Shown: piece by piece, positions 17,027-25,250 of the stretch | How the letters are laid out: every line of letters begins with the position of its first letter | Numbering within the stretch: the stretch's first letter is position 1 | DNA from: Mycolicibacter acidiphilus | GTDB lineage: Bacteria > Actinomycetota > Actinomycetes > Mycobacteriales > Mycobacteriaceae | Reading direction: 5' to 3' | DNA length: 64,000 bases | NCBI RefSeq assembly: GCF_018455725.1 | Contig: NZ_JAHCLR010000005.1 | Location: forward strand, 1-64,000 | The notes under the pieces: generated by a model | What the model was told of the DNA's origin: nothing | Database searches by the model: none | Seen by the model: only the letters and a program-made list of their open reading frames with translations | Translations under genes and position numbers: made by a program

Positions 17027-19600
17027 TCAGCTCAACATCGCTGCTGCTGGTACCGCCTCCGCGAGCAGTTCGACGAGGTAGTTCCAATACAGCCAGTCTG
17101 CAACCGCAGCGCGTTGGGCCTCCGCATGGATTGCCGTGTGGGCGGCGTACAGGGCTAGATCACGGGCGTTGCCGGCGTAAGCAGCGAAGTGCTGCAGATG
17201 CGCGACACCTCGATCGGGCGCCGTGCTGACCATCGGCATCATCGCGCCGTACCAGAACTCCATCAGTCGATCTGCCGGAGCTTCGGCTGCGGTCGGGGCG
17301 GGTGGTATCAGTTCGAACAACCCCAGGTCGTCGGTCGTGGCGAGTTGGGCCGCTTTGCCCGGTGCCACTACTTCCAGCCGGTCGCGTCCTCTCATTTTGC
17401 CGCTGGGAGGGATGTCGGCGGGCTCGAGGACGATCTTGGCCGCGCCGGGGTCGGAGCCGACGAATTGTTCGGCGGTTGCGATCACGACCCGCAGGCGAGT
17501 GTTGTGATGGCTCGCCCACTGTTGCAGTGCGGATGACGGGTGGGTGGCAGCGCGTGCCCGATCACTGATCGGCACCCTGGTGTCGGAAGAGACCAGCACC
17601 ACCGATTCGGGAAGCAGTATACCGTCTGGGATGAAGCCCAGGGCGTAGCTGTTGGCGAGGATGATCCTGCCGTCGATGGTGACGGCGGTCATCCAGTAGA
17701 ACTCGCTGGCGACCAGCATCTCGGTGGCGATGTCGGGTGCGTTGAGGGCGGCGGCGATCCGGCGAGCAACCGCGACCGGATCACCGCCGCTCTGGTTCCG
17801 TTTGCGCTGCAAAGCACCCGCGGAGGTGGCAGCGGCGATCGCGTCGCGTTCGGCTCGGGCGGCGCTGACCGGAACGGGGCCCGCGGCCATATCGCCGGCC
17901 GCACCAGGCACACCGGTTGCCGACGCGGCGTGTACACCCGCACCGCCGCTACCCGGGGTGCCTGATCCTCCGGACCCACCCTGGCCGCCAGGTCCACCTG
18001 ACGCGCCGGCTGCGGGGCCACCGGTGCCCGGTGCGGTGACCGGGGCTGCCGGTGGTGGTGTCGGTGCTGGGCCGAGCGGCATCGAGGGACCTATCGATCC
18101 ACCGCCGCCACCACCGCCGCCGTGGAGGCCCCCGAACCCGCCGAGTCCACCGAACCCGCCACCGGACGCCCCACTGGCGGCTGATTCGCCGGCTGCTGTC
18201 CCGGCGCGCGCCGTGGAACTCGTCGTTGACGCGGTTTGCTCTATCGGTGCACCGCTGGCCGCAGAGGCTGCACTGGCGGCTGCCGGCGCGGCACCGGCCC
18301 CGGCCGACGCCGCGTGAATCGCAGGTTCGGCCCCCGCTGCTGCCGCTGCCGCCGCAGCTGGCGACCCCGGCGCCCCGGATTGATCCCCAGGGCCGTTCTG
18401 CTGCGTGTTGGTGTTCTGGGTGGGGTTCTGCTGCCCGGGCCCTGGCTGTTGTGGCGCATTCGCCATCGACGGCGCGCCCTGACTCGGAGCGCCCATGCTG
18501 GTCATCGATGGTGAAGGCATACCACCAGCCGGTGAGCCACCACTGGAACTAGGTGACGACGGTGCCGAAACGCTGGGAGTGCCCCCGACCTTGGTGCCGC
18601 CCGTACCAGGGGACGAAGTGAGCGGTTGTTGTGGCGCTGTAGCCCCTGTTTGCGTGTTGACTGCTGGGGTGGTGTCCTGTTTGCTGCCGGTGTTCGGGGG
18701 TGGCTGTGGGGAGGTACCTGTTTGCGTGTTGACCTCTGGGGTGGTGTCCTGTTTGCTGCCGGTGTTCGGGGGTGGCTGTGGGGAGGTACCTGTTTGCGTG
18801 TTGACCTCTGGGGTGGTGTCCTGTTTGCTGCCGGTGTTCGGGGGTGGCTGTGGGGAGGTACCTGTTTGCGTGTTGACCTCTGGGGTGGTGTCCTGTTTGC
18901 TGCCGGTGTTCGGGGGTGGCTGTGGGGAGGTGCCTGTTTGCGTGCTCACAAGTGGGTCAGTGCCTTGTTTCCTGCCGACAGGCACTGGTCCGTCCAGCGT
19001 GTTGCTCGGTGAACCCGTTTCAACGGGTTTAGATGGTGCTGTGGGCATGTCTAGTTTGAGCCCAAGTTCGTTCCCGGCCGCAGTGACGGTCTTGGCATTC
19101 TCGTTCCACGCCGTGGTTACTTCGTTTTCGATCTGTCGTTCGAGTCGCGTGATTTTATTTTGTAGATCCTTTACCTCGTCATCAGTTAGATTGGAATTAT
19201 TTAACTCTCGCCTAGCTGCGTCGAGAGATTTTTGAAATTCATCGATTTTGCCTTGATGATTATTGGTAGACGTAACAATCGCATTCTTGGTGTCCAGTAC
19301 TGTTTTCGACAACTTTTGGTACCGTCTGGAAACCTCGACAAATTTGGTATGTAAATCCTCTAATAACTTAGAATAATGCTGCAATATCGATTCGGCAGTT
19401 CCTGCGCTCGAACCCGCCCATATATTGTCGTTAAAAATCATGTGCTTCTGTTCGTCCCAGCTGTGGAGCACATTCAATAACTGGGATCCGGCAGTCGAGA
19501 AGTTCTTGCCTCGTGACTCCAATTGGTCTTCGTCCGCGTTGGGCCATAGCCCATGAATCATGTCGGGTTTGCGGGCATCTGAGGGCTCTGGTATGGCCAT
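17027..19600 (-). CDS. espK: EspK, ESX-1 associated secreted/chaperone-like protein
   Basis: This 857-residue protein has an N-terminal WxG-type helical domain (WAGSSAG near residue 61, coiled coil to about 190) and a very long Pro-, Gly- and Ala-rich centre with four 24-residue repeats. A conserved C-terminal domain starts near PVSAARAERDA and runs through ARRIAAALNAPD, GKMRGRDRLEVV and ADWLYWNYLVELL. The C-terminal domain matches EspK (Rv3879c), which binds EspB and is secreted. In M. tuberculosis espK faces the same way as espL-espB; here it is inverted relative to them. The first 190 codons are markedly AT-richer than the rest. Confidence 0.88.
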   Translation of the reverse strand: MAIPEPSDARKPDMIHGLWPNADEDQLESRGKNFSTAGSQLLNVLHSWDEQKHMIFNDNIWAGSSAGTAESILQHYSKLLEDLHTKFVEVSRRYQKLSKTVLDTKNAIVTSTNNHQGKIDEFQKSLDAARRELNNSNLTDDEVKDLQNKITRLERQIENEVTTAWNENAKTVTAAGNELGLKLDMPTAPSKPVETGSPSNTLDGPVPVGRKQGTDPLVSTQTGTSPQPPPNTGSKQDTTPEVNTQTGTSPQPPPNTGSKQDTTPEVNTQTGTSPQPPPNTGSKQDTTPEVNTQTGTSPQPPPNTGSKQDTTPAVNTQTGATAPQQPLTSSPGTGGTKVGGTPSVSAPSSPSSSGGSPAGGMPSPSMTSMGAPSQGAPSMANAPQQPGPGQQNPTQNTNTQQNGPGDQSGAPGSPAAAAAAAAGAEPAIHAASAGAGAAPAAASAASAASGAPIEQTASTTSSTARAGTAAGESAASGASGGGFGGLGGFGGLHGGGGGGGGSIGPSMPLGPAPTPPPAAPVTAPGTGGPAAGASGGPGGQGGSGGSGTPGSGGAGVHAASATGVPGAAGDMAAGPVPVSAARAERDAIAAATSAGALQRKRNQSGGDPVAVARRIAAALNAPDIATEMLVASEFYWMTAVTIDGRIILANSYALGFIPDGILLPESVVLVSSDTRVPISDRARAATHPSSALQQWASHHNTRLRVVIATAEQFVGSDPGAAKIVLEPADIPPSGKMRGRDRLEVVAPGKAAQLATTDDLGLFELIPPAPTAAEAPADRLMEFWYGAMMPMVSTAPDRGVAHLQHFAAYAGNARDLALYAAHTAIHAEAQRAAVADWLYWNYLVELLAEAVPAAAMLS
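18649..18948 (-). repeat. Tandem 72-bp repeat inside espK
   Basis: Four 72-base units start at 18649, 18721, 18793 and 18865, with a partial fifth from 18937. The middle copies are almost identical. Each encodes 24 residues with NTQTGTSPQPPP and NTGSKQDTTPEV. The unit length is a multiple of three, so copy number can vary without breaking the frame. Confidence 0.93.
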
Positions 19601-19603
19601 TCT

Positions 19604-20794
19604 CTAACCTCCGACTGCCAAGCATGCCGCCGTAACTATTGCATTTGCTTGGTTTCCTGCACTGGCAAGGTAGCTGTCGGCGGCAACGTATGTCGGAACA
19701 GCCTTCACGTATACCCGCTGATACTGGGCGGCGAGGTCGAGAAAATCCTGCAGCACCGTGTTCTTGGTCCTCGTAGCTAACTCTGCTGCTCTGTCCGCGC
19801 TGGAGAGCATCGTTTGACTTGCGGCGTCATTTATGGCGTTCTGTTCGGAAGTCCATTCCGTCGCGGGTATGCTCGCGTCGATCTTCAGCCATTCGGACAA
19901 GCCCCTGCTCGTGTCTGTTGAGTTGGCTATCGCACCCTTACAAGTTGAATCAGGGCTTGTTAGGAAACGTGTGGGCTTCGCCGGGTCCTCAAGTGCGGGT
20001 ACCTGATGCGATCCAGGTTGCGGGTCTGCAAGGATTGCTCTTCCTCCCGCCGAACCGTACGTAATTGATTCACAAACGTTTACGATGACGTTTGTCGCGC
20101 TGATGAAAGTTCTCGCTAGTTGCTCATCTTGCGCAGTATAGTTGGGCACGCTGTCTGCGTAGGATCTCGCATAGGCGATGGATTGTTCATACAGTTCCCG
20201 AACGACGCGATGAGGTGTCTGCTTCGCCAGTGTCACGTACTGGTCTGCAGTGTTGCGCATTGCCGCCGCGATTTCTTCGTATTGTGTTCGCTGATCGGCA
20301 GACCATTCGGTGGCTGGAATCGACGGATTGCGATCACTCCAGCCCTTTTTCTCCAGTGCGGCAAGGGCATTGTTTATCGGCATGAATTTGTCGCAGGTAG
20401 GCTCGTCGGTGATGATTCCGATAGACCCTGTGTCCTCGGCGCTGACGATATCTGATGTCGCCCCCGTGCCGTTCTTGCCGCCGCGACCGTCGGAACCGGA
20501 GTGCAGCACGACGATGGTGATAGTGACCGCGACCGCGATGACAGCGATCAACGCAACCCCAAGCAGCGCCCACTTGAATCCATTGGACTTCGGTGGGGGT
20601 CCAACCGGTGGCCAGCCTGGGTACGGCCCGGGTGGGGGCCCATAGGGTTGACCGGGTGCTGGATGACCGGGTGCCGGGGGACCGGGCGGTGGGGTGGGGG
20701 GTTGCCCGGGAACGGGCGGTTGAGTGGGCCAGGATCCCTGCGGACCCGGTTGGCCATACGGTCCCTGGGGTGCTGGCGGAGGAGGGGTGGTCAT
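19604..20794 (-). CDS. Proline-rich single-pass membrane protein with duplicated external domain
   Basis: This 396-residue protein has a Pro/Gly-rich cytoplasmic N terminus (1-70), one membrane helix (about 73-96), and two related external domains (about 130-245 and 280-395). Both external copies contain SIPATEWS/T, a helix with TRTKNT or AKQTPH, and a VPNYTAQD or VPTYVAAD element. Each has one cysteine near its start and one near its end, probably a disulfide. I do not recognise a named family. It directly precedes espK (three bases between), so it is likely co-transcribed with it and may act with ESX-1 at the cell envelope. Confidence 0.75.
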   Translation of the reverse strand: MTTPPPPAPQGPYGQPGPQGSWPTQPPVPGQPPTPPPGPPAPGHPAPGQPYGPPPGPYPGWPPVGPPPKSNGFKWALLGVALIAVIAVAVTITIVVLHSGSDGRGGKNGTGATSDIVSAEDTGSIGIITDEPTCDKFMPINNALAALEKKGWSDRNPSIPATEWSADQRTQYEEIAAAMRNTADQYVTLAKQTPHRVVRELYEQSIAYARSYADSVPNYTAQDEQLARTFISATNVIVNVCESITYGSAGGRAILADPQPGSHQVPALEDPAKPTRFLTSPDSTCKGAIANSTDTSRGLSEWLKIDASIPATEWTSEQNAINDAASQTMLSSADRAAELATRTKNTVLQDFLDLAAQYQRVYVKAVPTYVAADSYLASAGNQANAIVTAACLAVGG

Positions 20795-20995
20795 CGGCTC
20801 TCCTGCAAGTCACTCCGGCTCAACGGTCGCTCACCTTTCACCGCTCACATCAGTCACAACTGTCCCGGTGATGCTACCGGCCTATTGTTAACGAGCTTAA
20901 GCGACGAAACGGCCAGTCCGGTGCACTGATTTTCGTCGTACAGCAGGGGGTGTGTGGCACCGGTCCGTCACGGCCTGGGCTGGCGATTGCTCGCT

Positions 20996-22444
20996 TCAGT
21001 GGGGTGCGACGAGGCTGGACAACTCGGTGGCATCGGCGGAGAACTGGATTAGCGTGAGCCCGGCCCGCCACACCCGTCGCGATGACCCGGCCTCGGGTTC
21101 CATGCGCCATCGGGTCTCGCAGGTGTCGAGATCACGCGCGACCATGCCGATTCCGGTGTCAGGATCGCCGAAGGTGAACACCGCGGTCGAACCGTGGGAA
21201 CCCAAGTAGTCGTCGGCCATGGCGACCTTGCAGGTCGCAGCCTGCTCACCGGTGGCGAGGTCGTACTGCACCCACGCATCCCAGCGGGTGGGGTCAGCGC
21301 CAAGGAACAGTCGCGATCCCACTAATCGCACCGCGGCCAGCGCACCGTCAAGGCGTACCGCAGCAAGCGATTCACCCTCAGCGTTGGACACCCAGTAATG
21401 GGGTGCGTCGGCTCGGCGCAGCACCGGCACGTCCTGCCAGCCCAGAGCCGTCACGGTGGCGTCGTTGCGCTGCCCACGCTGTTTACCGGCGGTGTCGAAG
21501 AACCCGATCGCCCTGCGTGCGGAGTCATCGCGGCCGTGAAGTTCAGCGACGAAGCCGCTCGAATGCACGATCGTGCTCTGCTGCACGATGTCAGGGTTGA
21601 GTTCCGGGGTGGCGATTGTGCCGTCGACCACCGAGAAGACCACGCTTTGATCTGAACCTCGCTGCGCGCTGCGCTGGCTGGTCAGCGTCTGCGTGGGCAG
21701 ATCCGAGTTCCGGGGCTGGCGCCCGCCGACGGTGCCATCACCAGGAACGAACCAGGTCAGCTCGCCGTGTGGGCCGATGCCGCTGATTCCCTTGTTCATC
21801 GTTTCGGCGACGGCGTAATCCCCGACCTGCTGCACCCAGTTGTGCCCGGCACCGGTGTTGAGCTCTGTGGGGCCGGTGAAAATCACTGCGCCGCTGCGGG
21901 AGTCGATGACCCACACGGTACGGCCGGCGTCATTGCCGGTATGCACACACAGCAGCGCGGTGGGACCGTTGCGAAAACAATGCGGCGGAAGGGCGCTCTG
22001 CACGTTGAGCGGGACCGCCGGAAACAGGCGGTGCCCGTCGCGGACATCGACTCCGACCAACCACCACCGCGCTGTGGGCTCACCGGGACTGGTGGCCAGG
22101 AAATACGCCGAATCGCCGAGGGTTCCGAGGAACGGGTCGCGTGGATACGGCGGGTTGGTGGCGCCGATCCTGCTGAGTTGCACCGCACCGGGGTCGGCGG
22201 CCGGCAACCCCAGATCGGTGACGTGCGCCCGCCAGCCGACAACCGGCTGCGCGTCCATCGGCTCGGCGAGCGAGGTCTGCGCCGGGGGCTGCCAAGCGCC
22301 ACGGGCGTTTTCACCCGGCATCCGGGGCACCATCACCAGGGCTGCGATCACCATCGCCACGATCGCCACCACCGCCGGCCACCACCGCCTATACCGCGAC
22401 GCAGCCCGGGTGGGTGCGACGTTGCTGGTCCGGGGGTCAGTCAC
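20996..22444 (-). CDS. Membrane-anchored PQQ-like beta-propeller protein
   Basis: This 482-residue protein has a short basic N terminus, one membrane helix (about 20-40), and a large external domain. The external domain has repeated W/D-containing strands (WWLVGVDVRDGHR, VWVIDSRSGAVIF, WVQYDLATGEQA) typical of a PQQ-type propeller. Such propellers usually serve as protein-protein platforms at the envelope. The start is GTG 22444, overlapping the end of a short coding-like segment. It lies downstream of another proline-rich membrane protein on the same strand. No enzymatic motif was seen. Confidence 0.72.
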   Translation of the reverse strand: MTDPRTSNVAPTRAASRYRRWWPAVVAIVAMVIAALVMVPRMPGENARGAWQPPAQTSLAEPMDAQPVVGWRAHVTDLGLPAADPGAVQLSRIGATNPPYPRDPFLGTLGDSAYFLATSPGEPTARWWLVGVDVRDGHRLFPAVPLNVQSALPPHCFRNGPTALLCVHTGNDAGRTVWVIDSRSGAVIFTGPTELNTGAGHNWVQQVGDYAVAETMNKGISGIGPHGELTWFVPGDGTVGGRQPRNSDLPTQTLTSQRSAQRGSDQSVVFSVVDGTIATPELNPDIVQQSTIVHSSGFVAELHGRDDSARRAIGFFDTAGKQRGQRNDATVTALGWQDVPVLRRADAPHYWVSNAEGESLAAVRLDGALAAVRLVGSRLFLGADPTRWDAWVQYDLATGEQAATCKVAMADDYLGSHGSTAVFTFGDPDTGIGMVARDLDTCETRWRMEPEAGSSRRVWRAGLTLIQFSADATELSSLVAPH

Positions 22445-22567
22445 CGTCGGCCTCGTACTGGGTGGTGAACATCTGGGGGATCTGCGCGTGCACGGCATCA
22501 GGTGTCGGCAGGCCGACCTCGGTGTCAGGAACCCCCTGGTCGTCCTCTCTTGCGTCTCATCGCCCAC
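22437..22567 (-). pseudogene. Short coding-like segment with an apparent 2-base frameshift
   Basis: Four bases after the stop of the upstream gene there is a GTG (22567-22565) beginning VGDETQE. After an AG repeat the same sense continues one frame away as DDQGVPDTEVGLPTPDAVH and ends EADGD-stop at 22437, overlapping the propeller start. Read together these give a plausible roughly 42-residue acidic peptide. The spacing and overlap suggest translational coupling. It may be a broken small gene, a programmed frameshift, or chance. Confidence 0.35.
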
Positions 22568-22569
22568 CC

Positions 22570-23550
22570 CTACGGCGCCGCCTCCAACTTGGCCACCTGC
22601 GCGTTGAACAGCGTCGTGAGCTGACCCGCGACACCCGCCGCGTCATAGCCCGCGTCGTGGCTCATGGTGAACTGGACGGCGTTGACCAGCACATCGCGGT
22701 AGGCACCCCGAACCATCACCGTGTACCCGTGCAGCGGCGCGAGCCCGGGGATGGGGGAGTTCGAGTCAATGGTCGTGCCGTAGGCGGTAGCCCACTTCGG
22801 CAGGCCACTGGGCTGCAGAAGCCGCAGTGTGACGGTCTGGGTCAGCGTCTGGCCGCCGACGTCAGACGTGATCGTGTACTGCCCGCATCTGTCGATGTAC
22901 CGCTTCACGTCCAAATCGGGTGCGGGAAGCGTCAAAGACACCGACGCCATGTGCGTCCCCTCGGGATCGGTATCGCTCAGCTCCGACGACGCCGCCTGGG
23001 TTCCCGCCAGACTGCCCGTCGGCTTGCCTGTGTCCAGCGTGCTGCATTCCTGCGGACTCGTAGTCCCGTAGCTGCCCGGTGCAGGCCCTTCGGTGGGCGC
23101 ACTGCCACGGCCGAGGTCTGATTTCCACTGGTCCCCGCTGAAGCCGGTGAACTGGGAGCGGTCCAGCAGCAGGTCCTTGGTCAGCGACGACAGCGGCCCC
23201 TTCTTAGAGGCGCTGGCGACGGACGTCTTCGCCACGTGGGACCCGTGGTTATCGCCACCGCTGAAATGCCAGATCACTCCACCGACCACGAGCACCGCTA
23301 CGACACCCGCCGCCAAGCCCGCCCACAACCCGGCCCGGGATTTTGGTGGCCGCGCGGCCGGAAACGGTGTCGGGTAGGCCGGTGGGTACGCGGGTGCTGG
23401 CGAGTGCGGGCTTGGGTACCCCACGGCGTCGTCCACCCAGAGCTGCCAGCCCGGCGGCGGCGCAGGCCACGACGGATCGGGGCTCCACCCGGGCGGCGGT
23501 GACCAGCCCGGTGGAACCGGCGGCCAGGTGGGTGGAGGGTTGAACCGCAT
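22570..23550 (-). CDS. Proline/tryptophan-rich single-pass membrane protein
   Basis: This 326-residue protein starts MRFNPPPTWPP. It has a cytoplasmic PPGW-rich segment (1-85), one membrane helix (about 87-107), and an external domain with three cysteines, including QECSTLD and RYIDRCGQY. The architecture (Pro-rich tail, single helix, external sensor-like domain) resembles envelope-sensing proteins linked to ESX loci and to PknH-type extracellular domains, but I do not recognise a named family. ATG 23550 was chosen because upstream the frame reads as antisense of the next gene. It is divergent from the WXG-amidase-like gene. Confidence 0.72.
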   Translation of the reverse strand: MRFNPPPTWPPVPPGWSPPPGWSPDPSWPAPPPGWQLWVDDAVGYPSPHSPAPAYPPAYPTPFPAARPPKSRAGLWAGLAAGVVAVLVVGGVIWHFSGGDNHGSHVAKTSVASASKKGPLSSLTKDLLLDRSQFTGFSGDQWKSDLGRGSAPTEGPAPGSYGTTSPQECSTLDTGKPTGSLAGTQAASSELSDTDPEGTHMASVSLTLPAPDLDVKRYIDRCGQYTITSDVGGQTLTQTVTLRLLQPSGLPKWATAYGTTIDSNSPIPGLAPLHGYTVMVRGAYRDVLVNAVQFTMSHDAGYDAAGVAGQLTTLFNAQVAKLEAAP

Positions 23551-23706
23551 CGTGCACGTCCTCGCTCTCGTCCAGTGCATGGGCAGCGTAACCGGCAGGG
23601 CCCTCGGGCTGCGCCGACCAGGCTCGCAACCGCTGCCGCAACGCCAGGTGCGCCGATACACTCCGAGCGTGTCCAGTCGGTGTGAGCGGGGGAGGACGGT
23701 GGCTCC

Positions 23707-24675
23707 GTGCTGACGGTCCCGCAGGTCCTCGACGCCAACGCCGATGCGCTCACCACCGGCGCCGGCGAACTGAGCGCCTCGATCACCGCCCTCGACAGCC
23801 AGATCGCCGACCAGCGCGCGAAACTGTCGCAGTTGCAGGCGGCGTGGGAGGGCAGGGCTTCGTCGGCCGCCCAAGACCACCTCAGTGAGCGGATCTCCGG
23901 TCAAGAGCAGCACCGGGATCGGCTGCGTTCGCTCCAGCAGGCCATGGCCTCCGGTGGGCAGGAGATGGCCGGCATCCGCGCGCAGCTGCGGGAGGCCGTC
24001 GACAGTGCGCAGGCGTCCGGTTGGGAGGTTGCCGACGACGGTTCGGTGTCACCCGGATCGGTGCTGAACCAGTTGGCGGAGACGTCATCGGTGATGAGCA
24101 TGGAACTGGCCCTGATGGGTATGCAGTTCACCAGTCAGATCAAAACGAAGCTGGCCGAATTCACCTGGGCCGACCTGCGTGCTGGGGCGGAAATCCGCAA
24201 GTTCGACGACACCCTGGAAGCGCCCCCCACCGATGTGCCGGAACCCCAGCCGCAACCCGACCCGCCCCACAAAGCCAACCCGGCCGACATCGCCGATCAA
24301 GTCCTCGACCGAGACGCCTCGGAACTCAAGGGCAGTGGTGACCTGCCGATGGACCCGAACGTCCCCAACGACGTCTGCTGCGCCAACTTCGTGACCGCAA
24401 CCCTGCAGAAAGCCGGTCTGATCGACTGGCACAGCAATCAGGTCGCCGAGACGTCGCAACGCCTGCAGGCGCAGGGCTGGCGGGTGGTGCCGGCATCGGA
24501 GGCCAGGCCGGGCGACGTCGCGATCATCAACGGCAATGAGCACACCGAGTTGGTCTCCGCCAATAACAATGGGCAACTCACCCTGATCGGCTCGAACAAC
24601 GTCAATCCTGATGGCTCGCAACGGATCAGCTACGGCCACCCGTACGGAAACGTGGTGTACCTGTCGCCGCCCTAG
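23707..24675 (+). CDS. WXG-domain protein with C-terminal NlpC/P60-CHAP-like hydrolase domain
   Basis: This 322-residue protein has an N-terminal two-helix domain with W47-E-G49 (WxG), coiled coil to about 105, then a second helical segment to about 170. A proline-rich linker (about 172-188) leads to a cysteine-peptidase-like domain. There C224/C225 in DVCCANFV, a PGDVAII strand and H279 in EHTEL fit the Cys-His pattern of NlpC/P60 or CHAP peptidoglycan amidases. No Y-x3-D/E export signal is visible. It is probably an ESX-linked cell-wall hydrolase or toxin. The start is GTG 23707. The enzyme assignment comes from motif order only. Confidence 0.68.
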   Translation: MLTVPQVLDANADALTTGAGELSASITALDSQIADQRAKLSQLQAAWEGRASSAAQDHLSERISGQEQHRDRLRSLQQAMASGGQEMAGIRAQLREAVDSAQASGWEVADDGSVSPGSVLNQLAETSSVMSMELALMGMQFTSQIKTKLAEFTWADLRAGAEIRKFDDTLEAPPTDVPEPQPQPDPPHKANPADIADQVLDRDASELKGSGDLPMDPNVPNDVCCANFVTATLQKAGLIDWHSNQVAETSQRLQAQGWRVVPASEARPGDVAIINGNEHTELVSANNNGQLTLIGSNNVNPDGSQRISYGHPYGNVVYLSPP

Positions 24676-24681
24676 CAAGCG

Positions 24682-25140
24682 TCAGTTCCCCGGAACCTCG
24701 ACCAATGGTGCCGGAACCCCGTACTGGCTCGGCCAGGCCTGCCAGGCGGGATCGGTGGGGCCGACGGCCTGATCGGTGAGCGCCCAGCCATCCCCGTCGC
24801 GTCGCAGCAGCGCCGCGTAACTGCGTGACTTCGCGTGATTGGTGGCGGCCTCCGCATACGGTGTGCCGGCGTAGTCGATCGGCCCGCCGTCGGCACCGAG
24901 CAACGATCCATAGACGAAAGCCCAGTCGCCGAAGACCTTGAGTTGCTTGACGACCAGCGTGGCCGGCTTCCCGAGGTCGGTGTCGAGTGCCGCAGTCGCG
25001 GGCTGAGTGATTGCAGCCCCCTCCGATGAACCGGGGTCGACGGCGTGCGGCGGTGCGGCCGCATCTGCCCACGCACCGGCAGCGGCGGCAAGGCTCACCG
25101 ACCAGAGCAGCACTAGCAACCGCGCACTACGGAAGGGCAT
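24682..25140 (-). CDS. Small secreted protein of unknown function
   Basis: This 152-residue protein begins with a clear signal peptide (MPFRSARLLVLLWSV, cleavage near AWA-DA). The mature domain has strands such as LVVKQLKVFGDWAFVYG and SYAALLRRDGDGWALTD, a cystatin/NTF2-like pattern, with no cysteines. It faces the WXG-hydrolase gene end to end, seven bases apart. It could be a periplasmic partner or inhibitor of that enzyme; the only support is position and size. Confidence 0.62.
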   Translation of the reverse strand: MPFRSARLLVLLWSVSLAAAAGAWADAAAPPHAVDPGSSEGAAITQPATAALDTDLGKPATLVVKQLKVFGDWAFVYGSLLGADGGPIDYAGTPYAEAATNHAKSRSYAALLRRDGDGWALTDQAVGPTDPAWQAWPSQYGVPAPLVEVPGN

Positions 25141-25250
25141 GCGCCCAACGGTATAGGCGCGCTGCGCAGGACAGCAACTAGCAGAATTTTGCTGCACCAG
25201 GTGCCCCGGTCGCCGGGATACGATTTTCAGGTCGACTGCGAGGGGCGCCG

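Noticed and set aside
18649-18948. CRISPR array
   Set aside because: The repeats are directly contiguous with no unique spacers and are coding in frame inside espK.
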